A DNA stretch of 64,000 bases from Candidatus Acidianus copahuensis (GCF_000632495.1 NZ_JFZT01000019.1:35580-99579); one strand, 5' to 3'. Shown: positions 16,755 to 25,800, counted from the stretch's first letter. Translations and numbers: made by a program. The notes: a model not told the origin generated them from the sequence alone.

Positions 16755-17885
16755 TTGAAGGTTCTTATTAAGTCTGGTTTGGCTTTTGTAGAAGGATCTC
16801 CTATCAAAAACGTTAACATAGGAATTAACGAAGGAAGAATAGAGGTAATAAGCAGAAACCAGATCGAGGAATATAACGATGCAGAATTAGTGATAAGCGG
16901 TAATGATAGAATCGTCTCTCCCGGTTTCATTGTAGCTCAATCCTTTATTCAGTTCTATCCGCTTAGATATAGAATATTTTCTGGAAAGATTAATATTAAT
17001 GAATTAATATCAAGTATGGATTCTAATATAGCATATCATTTTTCGTTGTTAGGAGCATACCATCTATTGAAGTCTGGAGTAACAACCGTTCTAGTTACTG
17101 GTCCGTTTGTCGATAGTGCGGCTAGAGCTGTAAAACAGGTAGGACTGAAACCAATAGTAGCTGTCGGTGTAGGTTGTTATTGGGATAAAGGAGATTGGAA
17201 GAAGAATTTTATTTCCATGAAAGAGAGATGGGGAAATAGTGATAGCCAAGGAGTTGTATTAAAGCTTTGTGATGAAAATTATGTAGAAGAAGTGTTTCAT
17301 GTTGCAAAGGAGTTTAACTCTATTGTACTTCTAGACAGGACTGTAGACCTAAGAGGAATAAAAGCGGAAAATTATCCTAGACTTGTCGGTTTGGGAGGGG
17401 GATCAAGAAAAGACCTGGAGGTAATTAAAAACGCTAGAGGGAGTATATCGTTCATTCCAAGTTTTGAGGTGTCTAGATTCCCGTTAGGTAGCTTTAAGCC
17501 CTCAATTTCTATAGATCTTGTTCCAAGTTTTGACATTAGATCTGAAATGATGAGCGCTACAACTAGGTTATTATTAACTGCTGAAGAAGCGTTTAAGGCT
17601 AGTACTGAATGGGGTTATTTGCAACTAGGCATTGAGGGAGGTATCCTCTCAGTGGGAAAGAGTTCAGACATAATTATTTTCCAGGCAAACGAACCACCTG
17701 CATACCCAATGGATATACGATCTCCTTATGAAACGTTAATTTTTTCGTCAGATAACTTAGAGACTGTGATTAGGGATGGAGAGGCAATATTGGATGGCGG
17801 AGTTTCCCTAAACATTGGAAGTAAAGACATTGACGAGGCATCGGAAAAGGTAGAGGAAATTGACAAAAGAGTGGAAAAGGATTGA
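16755..17885 (+). CDS. amidohydrolase-superfamily protein lacking metal ligands
   Basis: The 376-residue protein is built like an amidohydrolase: an N-terminal beta-sandwich (SGLAFVEGSP, GINEGRIEVI), the entry to the barrel at IVSPGFIVAQ, then LLKSGVTTVLVTG, and a C-terminal sandwich LSVGKSSDIIIF with VIRDGEAILDGG. Where active members read PGFIDxHxH, this one reads PGFIVAQSFIQ, so both first metal ligands are gone, and the barrel has no obvious replacement. It is likely catalytically dead or uses another chemistry. The start is TTG at 16755. It overlaps the tRNA methyltransferase gene by 26 bases. Confidence 0.7.
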   Translation: MKVLIKSGLAFVEGSPIKNVNIGINEGRIEVISRNQIEEYNDAELVISGNDRIVSPGFIVAQSFIQFYPLRYRIFSGKININELISSMDSNIAYHFSLLGAYHLLKSGVTTVLVTGPFVDSAARAVKQVGLKPIVAVGVGCYWDKGDWKKNFISMKERWGNSDSQGVVLKLCDENYVEEVFHVAKEFNSIVLLDRTVDLRGIKAENYPRLVGLGGGSRKDLEVIKNARGSISFIPSFEVSRFPLGSFKPSISIDLVPSFDIRSEMMSATTRLLLTAEEAFKASTEWGYLQLGIEGGILSVGKSSDIIIFQANEPPAYPMDIRSPYETLIFSSDNLETVIRDGEAILDGGVSLNIGSKDIDEASEKVEEIDKRVEKD

Positions 17886-18618
17886 GATATTAGGAGATAT
17901 AGCTATTATTGGAATACCTTTCAATGCTAACTATGATTTACTTTACAGCAAAGCTAATGAGGTGATGAAAAATAACAAGTATGTTAAATCGGTATGGGGA
18001 AGGTTCAGGGATACCAAGGGAGATTTTAGACTACCGACCTACACCCATATAGCCGGCGAGAAGAGAAGTGAAACAATTTTTAGAGAAAATGGTTGTATTT
18101 ACTTTCTTGATATAACTAAGGTATTTTATTCATCCAAGTTATCATATGAACATCTAAGGATAGCTAGCCAGGTAAAACGGGGAGAGAAGATAATTAACAT
18201 GTTTTCAGGATATGGGCCGTTTTCAATTCTTTCGGCTAAGATCGGATCTCCTGCAGTTGTGTACTCTTTTGATATTAATCCATATGCATATTATTATATG
18301 ATGGCTAACGTGGGACTAAATAAGACATGGTCAGTAATTCCAATTTACGGTGACGCGTTCAAAAAAATTTACTCTGTAGATGACGTTGATAGAGTAATAT
18401 GTCCTTTACCTGAAAAGAGTAGGGAAGCATATGAGGTCGCTAAGCAAAAAGTAAAGCCTGGAGGGATAATTCACTTGTTTACTGAAGTTGAAGTTGCAAA
18501 AGGTGAGGATCCTGTTAAAAAGGCGCTAAACGAATATAAGGGAGCATACTTTGGTAGGATAGTAAGGAGCGTTAAACCATATCTCTATCATGTCATTCTT
18601 GATATAAAGGTAGATTAA
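17860..18618 (+). CDS. trm5: tRNA (guanine-37-N1)-methyltransferase, Trm5 family
   Basis: The 252-residue protein has a D1/D2-like N-terminal part and a Rossmann methyltransferase domain with NMFSGYGPFSIL (family: AGVGPFSI), FDINPYAYYYM and CPLPEKSREAY, which stands where the family usually has NLP. It methylates G37 of tRNA, the first step of wyosine-type nucleosides in archaea. Length is at the short end, fitting the Trm5b/Trm5c or Taw22 group. TTG at 17860 lies inside the previous gene. Confidence 0.82.
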   Translation: MTKEWKRIEILGDIAIIGIPFNANYDLLYSKANEVMKNNKYVKSVWGRFRDTKGDFRLPTYTHIAGEKRSETIFRENGCIYFLDITKVFYSSKLSYEHLRIASQVKRGEKIINMFSGYGPFSILSAKIGSPAVVYSFDINPYAYYYMMANVGLNKTWSVIPIYGDAFKKIYSVDDVDRVICPLPEKSREAYEVAKQKVKPGGIIHLFTEVEVAKGEDPVKKALNEYKGAYFGRIVRSVKPYLYHVILDIKVD

Positions 18619-18695
18619 TATCATATAATATAAAATTTGGATCCATGAAAATTAGGTTAAGACGCTAATTTATAACTTGGAAAGACAATTCTAAT

Positions 18696-18917
18696 TTGTT
18701 GGACATTCAAATAATGAGCTTAGGATATACAGTTTCACAGAAAAAGAAAGTAGTAATAGGAAACCATGTTATAACATTTAAGAGAAGGAAAAGGGGAGAG
18801 GAATATTTGTACATTGTTGAGGAATACTTCATGGGAAAACTGACCAGAAGGGGTATATTTTCAGAGTACAGTAACGCAGTAATGTATGCAGGGAATATAA
18901 TTTACGCTTTGCTTTAA
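18696..18917 (+). CDS. small basic protein, unknown
   Basis: The product has 73 residues from TTG at 18696, or 67 from ATG at 18714. It is rich in Lys/Arg in the middle (TFKRRKRGEEYLY) and has short beta-like segments and a C-terminal hydrophobic helix (AVMYAGNIIYALL). A TTTATAAC box at 18668-18675 suits either start as a leaderless message. I do not recognise the family. It is a lone gene between trm5 and the glutamine-synthetase-like gene. Confidence 0.6.
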   Translation: MLDIQIMSLGYTVSQKKKVVIGNHVITFKRRKRGEEYLYIVEEYFMGKLTRRGIFSEYSNAVMYAGNIIYALL

Positions 18918-18951
18918 GTTTTTTATTTCCGGAGTAACTTTGCTTTAAGGT

Positions 18952-20244
18952 TTGAAATTGTCAAAGGATGAATTACTTGAAGCGCTAAAATCTGGAAGGA
19001 TAGACTACATAAGGGTAGAATTTATAGATCTACTAGGAAACGTTAGAGGTAGATCTCTAAGGAGAGCTGAATTTGAGACAATAACTCAGAGAGATTCAGG
19101 TATATCATATCCAGAGTCCCTTGCATTACTTGACTATAAGGATCAGCCCATAAAGGACAAGTACGAAGACATTTTGGCTATACCCGATCCGTCAACTTTT
19201 GTCGCGATACCGTACTTAGAAAGGACAGCTAGAGTTCTATCATTCCTTTTTTATCCTGACTTCACTCCTTCTCCCTATTGTAGCAGAGGTATACTAAGGA
19301 AAGCTATACATAAATTGGAAGAAAAGGGATACTCACTCCAAATAGCTTTAGAACCGACCTTTTACCTGATAAAGGAAAATGAAGAAAAACTGTTACCAGC
19401 AGATGAATCGAGGGCATTTTCTCCAGAAGGACTAATGGAGGAGCAAAACTTCCTAAAAGATCTCATAAAGGATCTCGAAAGTGTCGGAATTCAAGTAAAA
19501 ACTATAAATAAGCATTATGGCCCTGCTCAATACGAGATAGGATTTGAGGAGAAAGAAGCTTTATCTGCTGCAGACTCCTTAACTACAAGTAGGGAGATAA
19601 TTAGAGATGTAGCTAGGATATACAACATGTACGCTACATTTATGCCTAAGCCATTTTCTGACATGCCAGGTAGTAGTATGGACGTATACTTCAAATTGCT
19701 TAGAAAGGACGAAAAGGAAACTATGACTGATCCAAATGATCCTAAAGGATATGGAATAAGCAGAGTCGCATATAGTTTTGTAGCCGGTATTCTCGATCAT
19801 CTAGGTGGAATAATGGCATTTGCTTCTCCTACGATAAATTCATACAAAAGATTCAGGGAAATTATTACTCCCGCGCTAGGGGGAATGGGTAGTGAAAGGC
19901 ATTTCGTAGTAAGAATTCCAAGTAATTTTAGGGAAATAAAGTCCCTTGAATTTCGTCTTGCAGATCCATTAGCTAACTCTTACCTTATGCTATCGTCTAT
20001 TATATTCGCTGGAATAGATGGAATAGAAAAAGACCTGGACCAGGAAATAGATGTAGCTACAGTTAATATCCCAAAAAGCTTACAGGAATCTTTAAAGAGG
20101 TTGGATGAGGATAACGTACTCAAGTTTTCTTTGGGAACAGATCTGGTATCTGCTTTCATTGATCTGAAGAAGAGAGAAATAGAAAGCTATGAGAGTTATG
20201 TGAGTGATTGGGAAGTGTCCTCATATCTTAAGGCTGGTTGGTAA
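18952..20244 (+). CDS. glutamine-synthetase-like protein with substituted metal ligands
   Basis: The 430-residue protein aligns by eye with type I glutamine synthetase from end to end: the N-terminal beta-grasp (VEFIDLLGNVRGRSL), LEPTFYLI where the family has EPEFF, YGPAQYEIGF, GSSMDVYFKLL, NSYKRF, and EFRLADPLANSYL. Metal-ligand positions are altered: E134 and E195 and E333 are kept, but the second Glu is T136, the Glu of HHE is Y189, and the His of GxGMH is D244. It probably does not make glutamine and may be a gamma-glutamyl ligase of another type, or inactive. Start is TTG; it overlaps the following alcohol dehydrogenase. Confidence 0.75.
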   Translation: MKLSKDELLEALKSGRIDYIRVEFIDLLGNVRGRSLRRAEFETITQRDSGISYPESLALLDYKDQPIKDKYEDILAIPDPSTFVAIPYLERTARVLSFLFYPDFTPSPYCSRGILRKAIHKLEEKGYSLQIALEPTFYLIKENEEKLLPADESRAFSPEGLMEEQNFLKDLIKDLESVGIQVKTINKHYGPAQYEIGFEEKEALSAADSLTTSREIIRDVARIYNMYATFMPKPFSDMPGSSMDVYFKLLRKDEKETMTDPNDPKGYGISRVAYSFVAGILDHLGGIMAFASPTINSYKRFREIITPALGGMGSERHFVVRIPSNFREIKSLEFRLADPLANSYLMLSSIIFAGIDGIEKDLDQEIDVATVNIPKSLQESLKRLDEDNVLKFSLGTDLVSAFIDLKKREIESYESYVSDWEVSSYLKAGW

Positions 20245-21245
20245 TGAAAGCAGCTGTATTTAACGACATCGGTAAACCACTTAGTTTTGAGAATGTTCAA
20301 GACCCTGAACCAAAGGATGGAGAAGTTCTTCTGAAAGTTTTGGGAACTGGTTTATGTCATGGTGACGTCCATATAATTATGGGCGATTGGTTGGGAGACA
20401 TCTCTATAAAATCTCCTCTCATATTGGGCCATGAAATAGTTGGAGAAGTCATTAAAGGTGGAGAAAGGGTAAAGGAAGGTGACGTAGTGGCTGTATATAA
20501 CGCATTTGGTTGCGGAAAGTGTAAAGCATGTCTTAAAGGCTATCCACAGTATTGTGAGAAAGTAAAGGTTCTTGGAGTTGAACAAAACGGAGGCTTTGCG
20601 CAATATGTAGTAATTCCTTCAGAAGAAAACCTTTTTAAGATTCGTGGAAATCCTTTAGAAATCGTTCCTTTAGCTGACGCTGGTGTTACTGCTTACAATT
20701 CAGTTAAAGGGATTGAGAAGGGGGATAAAGTAGCTATTATAGGAACAGGAGCTGTAAGCATGTTAGGTATTCAGATCCTTAAAACTAGAGGAGCAGAGGT
20801 AACTGTAGTCGGTAGAAATAGAATAAAGCTTAATAAAATGAGCGAATTGGGCGCCGATGAAGTGGTTGAATCTAAAGGCAATTATATTACAGATCTCTCT
20901 GCTAAGACTGAGAACAATAAGTTCGACTATGTAATAGATTATGTAGGAAATGACCAGTCGCTTATGGACTCGATGTGGTTACTCTCCAGGTTAGGAGAGT
21001 TAAGAATTGTTGGAGAATTTGGAGGTACTCTGAATGTTCATGAGCAACTGCTTGTGTTAAGAGGTCTTAATGTTAGGGGAATACTTTACGGCAGTAAGAA
21101 TGATATGGCAGATGTAATTTCTCTTTATTACAATGGCAAAATAAAAACTTTGGTCGTTCCATATTCATTGCAAGAGATAAATCAGGCTATAGACGATATG
21201 ATAGAAGAAAGAATTATAGGTAGAGCAGTTATAATTCCGCCTTAA
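20244..21245 (+). CDS. adh: zinc-dependent alcohol dehydrogenase
   Basis: The 333-residue medium-chain dehydrogenase has the catalytic zinc site (GLCHGDVH and GHEIVGEV with the Glu), a four-cysteine structural zinc lobe (CGKCKACLKGYPQYC), and a Rossmann fold AIIGTGAVSMLGIQ. It oxidises alcohols or reduces aldehydes with NAD(P). ATG at 20244 overlaps the TAA of the glutamine-synthetase-like gene by one base, so the two are linked, perhaps in amine or amino-alcohol metabolism. The 3' end overlaps rtcA by 17 bases. Confidence 0.9.
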   Translation: MKAAVFNDIGKPLSFENVQDPEPKDGEVLLKVLGTGLCHGDVHIIMGDWLGDISIKSPLILGHEIVGEVIKGGERVKEGDVVAVYNAFGCGKCKACLKGYPQYCEKVKVLGVEQNGGFAQYVVIPSEENLFKIRGNPLEIVPLADAGVTAYNSVKGIEKGDKVAIIGTGAVSMLGIQILKTRGAEVTVVGRNRIKLNKMSELGADEVVESKGNYITDLSAKTENNKFDYVIDYVGNDQSLMDSMWLLSRLGELRIVGEFGGTLNVHEQLLVLRGLNVRGILYGSKNDMADVISLYYNGKIKTLVVPYSLQEINQAIDDMIEERIIGRAVIIPP

Positions 21246-22236
21246 ATACGAACGGGCTAACTCCGGAAATTTCGATTTTTGTATTAGGAAAGAACTTTCT
21301 AATTACCTCTGCGTTTGTCTTTGCGTGACAAGTTAACCTCGAACCAGTATATTTTCCTCCATAAATGGAGGCATAAAGCATTAGCATGTCGCTCATATAT
21401 CTATCTATAGCTCCACCTGACTTTAGATCTTCCATTAATTTTGTAGCAGCCTCTCTGCCAACAATCTCAGCCCTTTTCCCTTTTTCTCCAAGTGAATCCG
21501 ATCCCATAACGCTCTTCCCATATGCCGCTAATGTAATACCAGAACCAACACTTTCTCCCTCTCTTATATCAGCCTCTATTTCAACTGTGACACCTAATTT
21601 GTCTAAAACTTCCTTTGATCCTGTAATTTGCCTTTCTGCTACATGAGATGGGAGAGAGGATGCGTGAGATATACCTTTAATTATCTCAACTCTACCAAGT
21701 TCTGTTATATCAAATTGACCTGGATTACCTTGGAAATTGAAAAGTCTTATCGCTCCTCCACCTTTGGGATAATGCCCTCTCTTTATTAGTTCTATCTTTC
21801 CGTTTACTCCGATATTCTCCAAAATTTTTAAGAATACTAATCTCATGTAGTCGAATGTAGGTGATTTAGGCACATCTGTTCCCCCAGTTAACGTAATGGT
21901 CAATCTAGAGTTAATTAATAAGGGAATTATCGTATTAGCTATCAAAGTAACGCTTCCTGCTGTACCTACGTTAAACTCTAATTTTCCTTCCCTTTTTATT
22001 TCTTTTGGAGTAAACAATATCTCCATAGAATTAATGAAATCTCCCTTAGTCTCAGCATCTGTCAAGTATTTCATTAGCTTAACTGCAGTCAGATGTTGAT
22101 GTTGTAAACCTGGATTTGGTCTATTAGCTCTTATATTGTAGACTTTAATTGCCTTTCCTGTTAAAGCTGAAAGAGTTAGTGAAGTCCTAAGAATTTGACC
22201 TCCGCCTTCACCGAAAGACCCATCTATTTCAATCAT
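21229..22236 (-). CDS. rtcA: RNA 3'-terminal phosphate cyclase
   Basis: The 335-residue protein has the family's opening MIEIDGSFGEGGGQILRTSL, the GTAGSVTLI glycine motif, RGHYPKGGG and the C-terminal LTCHAKTN with the His that becomes adenylated. It converts RNA 3'-phosphate to 2',3'-cyclic phosphate with ATP. Length is standard. It is convergent with the alcohol dehydrogenase and divergent from a small conserved gene at 22249, with only 12 bases between their starts. Confidence 0.95.
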   Translation of the reverse strand: MIEIDGSFGEGGGQILRTSLTLSALTGKAIKVYNIRANRPNPGLQHQHLTAVKLMKYLTDAETKGDFINSMEILFTPKEIKREGKLEFNVGTAGSVTLIANTIIPLLINSRLTITLTGGTDVPKSPTFDYMRLVFLKILENIGVNGKIELIKRGHYPKGGGAIRLFNFQGNPGQFDITELGRVEIIKGISHASSLPSHVAERQITGSKEVLDKLGVTVEIEADIREGESVGSGITLAAYGKSVMGSDSLGEKGKRAEIVGREAATKLMEDLKSGGAIDRYMSDMLMLYASIYGGKYTGSRLTCHAKTNAEVIRKFFPNTKIEISGVSPFVFKAEL

Positions 22237-22248
22237 GATTTAAGTGTT

Positions 22249-22593
22249 ATGAAGGTAAAAATAAAGCCAATACTTCAGATTGTTGGTCACGAGGAATTAG
22301 TTGTAATTCCTATATCAATTTATGGAAAATATGTTTTAGGTCTTAACTTTTATGAAGATGTTGACGGTGGAAGATTAGCTAGACTAGTTTTAGTTATGGA
22401 TAAATATGGCGAAATAACGGGAATTTCTGTAATTGAAGGTGATAAAGGAGTTGTTAGTGCATTTGGAGTTAAAGAGACTTTCTTAGAACTCTCTAAGGCG
22501 ATAAAAATAGAGAGAAAATTGGAGACAAGTAGACTTCCATTTTTTGTAAATATTAAGAAAAAAATGAACCAGAAACAGAAGATAGAGGAATAA
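22249..22593 (+). CDS. small conserved-looking protein, possible -1 frameshift extension
   Basis: The 114-residue product from ATG at 22249 is a mixed alpha/beta protein (IVGHEELVVIPISIYGKYV, RLARLVLVMDKYGEITGISV). I do not recognise a family. Near its end a run of seven A bases at 22558-22564 precedes a stop at 22591-22593. In the -1 frame the coding character continues for about 40 more residues (NEPETEDRGITGYKNYMM, later DFSKIKDIVKLEVEELV) to a TGA at 22689-22691. Either the full protein is about 155 residues through slippage, or the gene carries a one-base deletion. Confidence 0.6.
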   Translation: MKVKIKPILQIVGHEELVVIPISIYGKYVLGLNFYEDVDGGRLARLVLVMDKYGEITGISVIEGDKGVVSAFGVKETFLELSKAIKIERKLETSRLPFFVNIKKKMNQKQKIEE

Positions 22594-22661
22594 CCGGATA
22601 TAAGAATTACATGATGCTAAATCCTAATGTGGATTTCTCAAAGATAAAGGACATAGTAAAG

Positions 22662-23717
22662 CTAGAGGTTGAAGAACTTGTCCAGAGTTGACGATTTACT
22701 TATCTTTCCCAATCTAACTCCAACCCTTCTTAGCTTTCTATTGTCTTCTTTCAAAATATCTGATATTAATTTTTTTGCTTCTCTTTTTGCAATTTCCCTA
22801 CTAATTCCAAAAGTAAAGGTCTTTTCTCTACTCACTATATTTAGATCTTCCATAATAGCTATTATCGCAATAGACCTTGGAATTCCCTCGGACTTAGAAT
22901 AAGCATCGTCTATTGCCCTTTCTAGGTAGGGTAAAATATAGGTCAATTCCCTGCTATTTTCACCAAGAGTAACATATCTTCCTTTATGCTTGATATTCCT
23001 TGGTTTTACTGGATCTAAGAAAGTTCCACTAGCTAATGAGATCAGATATCTGGACTTAGCTTTGCCTATTATCTTCTCAAGACGGTTCAAATCAGCATCT
23101 AATACATCGATTAACCTGGAAATTCCAACTTCCTTGAGCCTTTCCTGAAGAATCTTACCGATTCCAGGAATTTCGTCAATATTTAACGAGTTCATAAAAT
23201 CATTCACTTCCTCAGGCCTTACTACTCCTAACCCGTTAGGTTTACTCCTGTCTGCAACGATCTTTGCAAAGACCTTGTTGGGGGCAATTCCGACCGTTAG
23301 CGATATGCCCTCTCTTGATTTAATGTAATCCTTTATTTTTTTGCCTAAAGCAACTGCGTCGTCATAATCCTTAACTTTCTGCGTAATATCTAAGTAAGCT
23401 TCGTCAATACTTGCAATTTCAATTTTTTCAGAAAATGATGAAAGAATATTCATGATTCTTTTCGATAGTTGGAAATATATCTCTTTTCTCATTGGTAGAA
23501 ACACAGCAGTTGGTGCGAGTTCCTTTGCCTTTATTATTGGAATTCCAGCCTTTACGCCAAGCTTTCTTGCAATATAGTTAGCAGTTGCTACCGCACCGCT
23601 ATCCTTTGTTCTTCCAGAAAAAACGCAAACCACTACGGGTTTTCCCTTTAATTCGGGATTCAGAATCTCCTCTACTTGAGCGAAAAAGTAGTCAAAATCT
23701 ACGAAAAGAACTATCAT
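22662..23717 (-). CDS. dpo4: Y-family DNA polymerase IV (Dpo4 type)
   Basis: The 351-residue translesion polymerase starts MIVLFVDFDYFFAQVEE, has the catalytic SIDEAYLDI motif, the helix-hairpin DIPGIGKILQE-type segment (DEIPGIGK), the little-finger domain, and a C-terminal PCNA-binding tail TLDKFFNL. It copies past damaged bases. The residue at the sugar steric gate is Phe12, where the well-studied Saccharolobus solfataricus Dpo4 has Tyr12. ATG at 23717 matches the family N-terminus; an in-frame ATG at 23726 would add three residues and lies in the previous gene. It overlaps the upstream PfkB gene by 4 bases. Confidence 0.95.
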   Translation of the reverse strand: MIVLFVDFDYFFAQVEEILNPELKGKPVVVCVFSGRTKDSGAVATANYIARKLGVKAGIPIIKAKELAPTAVFLPMRKEIYFQLSKRIMNILSSFSEKIEIASIDEAYLDITQKVKDYDDAVALGKKIKDYIKSREGISLTVGIAPNKVFAKIVADRSKPNGLGVVRPEEVNDFMNSLNIDEIPGIGKILQERLKEVGISRLIDVLDADLNRLEKIIGKAKSRYLISLASGTFLDPVKPRNIKHKGRYVTLGENSRELTYILPYLERAIDDAYSKSEGIPRSIAIIAIMEDLNIVSREKTFTFGISREIAKREAKKLISDILKEDNRKLRRVGVRLGKISKSSTLDKFFNL

Positions 23718-24565
23718 GCCCTGCATTTAACCTCTAACTTCTCTGATTTTAGCCTTTGCATTACTTCTACAAGGCTAGGAGATGAGATTCCTCCGATTCT
23801 TGTAACCTTTAAGCCAGAAGCAACAATAGCATATTTTAATACATCCTCTATACCTTCACCTTCTAGCATGAAAACATTAAATGCTGCATCAAACACATCA
23901 CCTGCACCAGTAGTATCTATAGCTTGTATTTTTAGTGCAGGAGCAACACACTCCTCTGAACCATAAACGTATGCTCCTCTACTTCCCCTTTTTACGACTA
24001 CCATATCAGCATTTACTCTTGACTTTAATAATTCGTGTTCCTTCTCGTTTACAAAGAGAATATCAACCCTTCTTCCATCATAGGACGAAGCGTAAGCTCC
24101 AGGATCATATGTTATCAATTTCGTCCTTATTTCTTTAGGGATAGATTCAGGAGGAATAGAAGCAAAGTGAATTATGTCAAACATTCCTGAGAATCTCATT
24201 ACGTCTCCAGATGAAGGTAAAAGCGAGCTAGTAGTTTTTCTTACAATAGATATTGAACCATCATCTCTAAGGAATATAATTGCTGAGGACGGTTTAACAT
24301 CAAGATGTTCGACAAACTCTAATCCTACACCCTCCTCAGCTAAAGGAACCATTAAAGAGTTCAATATAGAGCTTTTCCCAGTCTTAGCGTAAAGCTTAGA
24401 GCTATGACCTAATCTGTTCACTGCAACTGAGTAATTAGTTGCTGAACCTCCAGGAAGTATTTCAAGTATGTCAGTGAAAGATCTCTCGTCAGGAGATGGA
24501 ATTTGATTTAACTTTGTAATTATATCTATATTGAACTTTCCAACAGCAAGATGAACTGGTTTCAT
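23714..24565 (-). CDS. PfkB-family carbohydrate kinase
   Basis: The 283-residue protein has the PfkB opening IDIITKLNQIP with GGSATNYSVAVNRLG, and the ATP/anion-hole motif AIDTTGAGDVFDAAF with the catalytic Asp. The substrate could be a sugar, ketodeoxygluconate or a nucleoside and cannot be read from sequence. It shares a message with dpo4, an unusual partner. Upstream begins a 1.4-kb stretch without genes. Confidence 0.85.
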   Translation of the reverse strand: MKPVHLAVGKFNIDIITKLNQIPSPDERSFTDILEILPGGSATNYSVAVNRLGHSSKLYAKTGKSSILNSLMVPLAEEGVGLEFVEHLDVKPSSAIIFLRDDGSISIVRKTTSSLLPSSGDVMRFSGMFDIIHFASIPPESIPKEIRTKLITYDPGAYASSYDGRRVDILFVNEKEHELLKSRVNADMVVVKRGSRGAYVYGSEECVAPALKIQAIDTTGAGDVFDAAFNVFMLEGEGIEDVLKYAIVASGLKVTRIGGISSPSLVEVMQRLKSEKLEVKCRA

Positions 24566-24689
24566 CAGTTAGCCGCCACCTCTTCACTGGTCGGACTCAA
24601 AGGTCTTCATCACGACTATATTTGGACATTGCTAAGTTTTAAGTTCTTTACAAGTTTAAAGTGGTAGCACGTTAAGAATTTCTTGAATA

Positions 24690-24835
24690 TTTTTAGGAAA
24701 AAGAGTCAAGAATTCCCTAGCACCTCCAGATATTCGTGTCTTCAAGTGCTCAAGATGTAGATAAGAAATGATAGAGACGTTAACGCTTCTGAGAACATAA
24801 GGAAAAGAAGATAGAGAAAAGATCAAAAACGAAAA
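24690..24835 (+). pseudogene. tnpB: decayed 3' end of an IS200/IS605-type tnpB
   Basis: Two adjoining frames together spell the C-terminal zinc finger and RuvC-III end of TnpB: VFKCSRCR in one frame, then NDRDVNASENIRKRR in the next. The family pattern is CxxCG...DRDxNAxxNI. A one-base shift and several stops show the gene is dead. The upstream 120 bases read weakly in the same style. No TnpA gene is near. Confidence 0.55.
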
Positions 24836-24889
24836 AATGAAGGAAAAGGAATCACTACTACTCTATTTCTTTTCTATCCCTATAACAAA

Positions 24890-25115
24890 GTGGGGTTTGA
24901 GTTTTACGGACATTTATTGTCTTGTTCGTAAAACCCTTGGGCTTTACAACGTTCTGAACAAAGATCATTGCGCCCTATTAGCGGGATAACCCCATCCACA
25001 ACCCTAAGAGACAAGACCTTATGGCTATGGGAAAATCCGCACAACCTTAATTCCACCCTAACGTTTTTCCCCTTCTTCGGGTCTACCTCACCCTCATGCG
25101 GGACAAGTTAATATT
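24890..25115. ncRNA. GC-rich island, possible right end or guide-RNA relic of the tnpB element
   Basis: This segment is visibly richer in G+C than its surroundings and directly follows the tnpB remnant. It holds several short inverted repeats, among them GTTTTACG at 24901-24908 with CGTAAAAC at 24927-24934, and small CCC...GGG stems around 24970-25100. In TnpB elements the guide RNA lies at this place, overlapping the gene end. An open frame of about 70 codons also runs on the reverse strand, so a decayed protein is the alternative. Confidence 0.3.
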
Positions 25116-25229
25116 GTTTTTGGAATTAAGAATTTTGGAAAATGAAAATCATGAACCGCATAAAAATGTCATGGTTTAAGCGAAACTGTTGACAATAGCG
25201 TTTTATAAAAGACGAGGAAAAAAGACAGA

Positions 25230-25800
25230 AGATCCTTGATCACTTTCGCAATCACCTTTCCACCTTAAATTCTGCTCCGTAGTGGATCCACCTATTATGC
25301 CTTGAAGGACGTAAATTAGTATGGTGAGGTAGTGAGACCGCTACTCGTAACCTCTTCCCGAGTGAGTTCTGTAACACTTCAGTGGGATAAGGATGTCATG
25401 AGTAAGTGGCAAGTTCTCCTCTGAAGACCTTAGACTTAAACTCTAGATAGCAAAAAGAACCGAACAGTAAGGCTATTATAGGATGATCATGTAAACCTCT
25501 TACTACTCCTCAGCAAAACTCATTATAAACTCTAGGAAATAGAGCGAGTAAAAACCTAAATCAATGCAAAAGTACAATGAGTTTCTTTACCTGCTATTTC
25601 TCCTTTTACTATTCTAGGACTTCGATTCTAAATTCTAATATTTGTCTACTTGAAGCACGTTAAAGGTTCTTGCTATTCTTTCAACCTGCTAAGATGTGTA
25701 TCCAGATTATTGTTCTAACTACCTCTTTTATCTTCTCTCCTTTAAGTCCAAGGGGATAATAATTTTCTTTCCTTACCTGATTTAGTTTTGTCCGATTATC
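25230..25800 (-). pseudogene. unclassified decayed reading frame
   Basis: Reading the reverse strand across frames gives protein-like patches broken by stops: EKIKEVVRTIIWIHILAG, then SKVFRGELATYS, then NSLGKRLRVAVSL. The pattern of short in-frame patches separated by stops and shifts suggests a dead transposase gene, but I cannot name the family. Confidence 0.25.
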
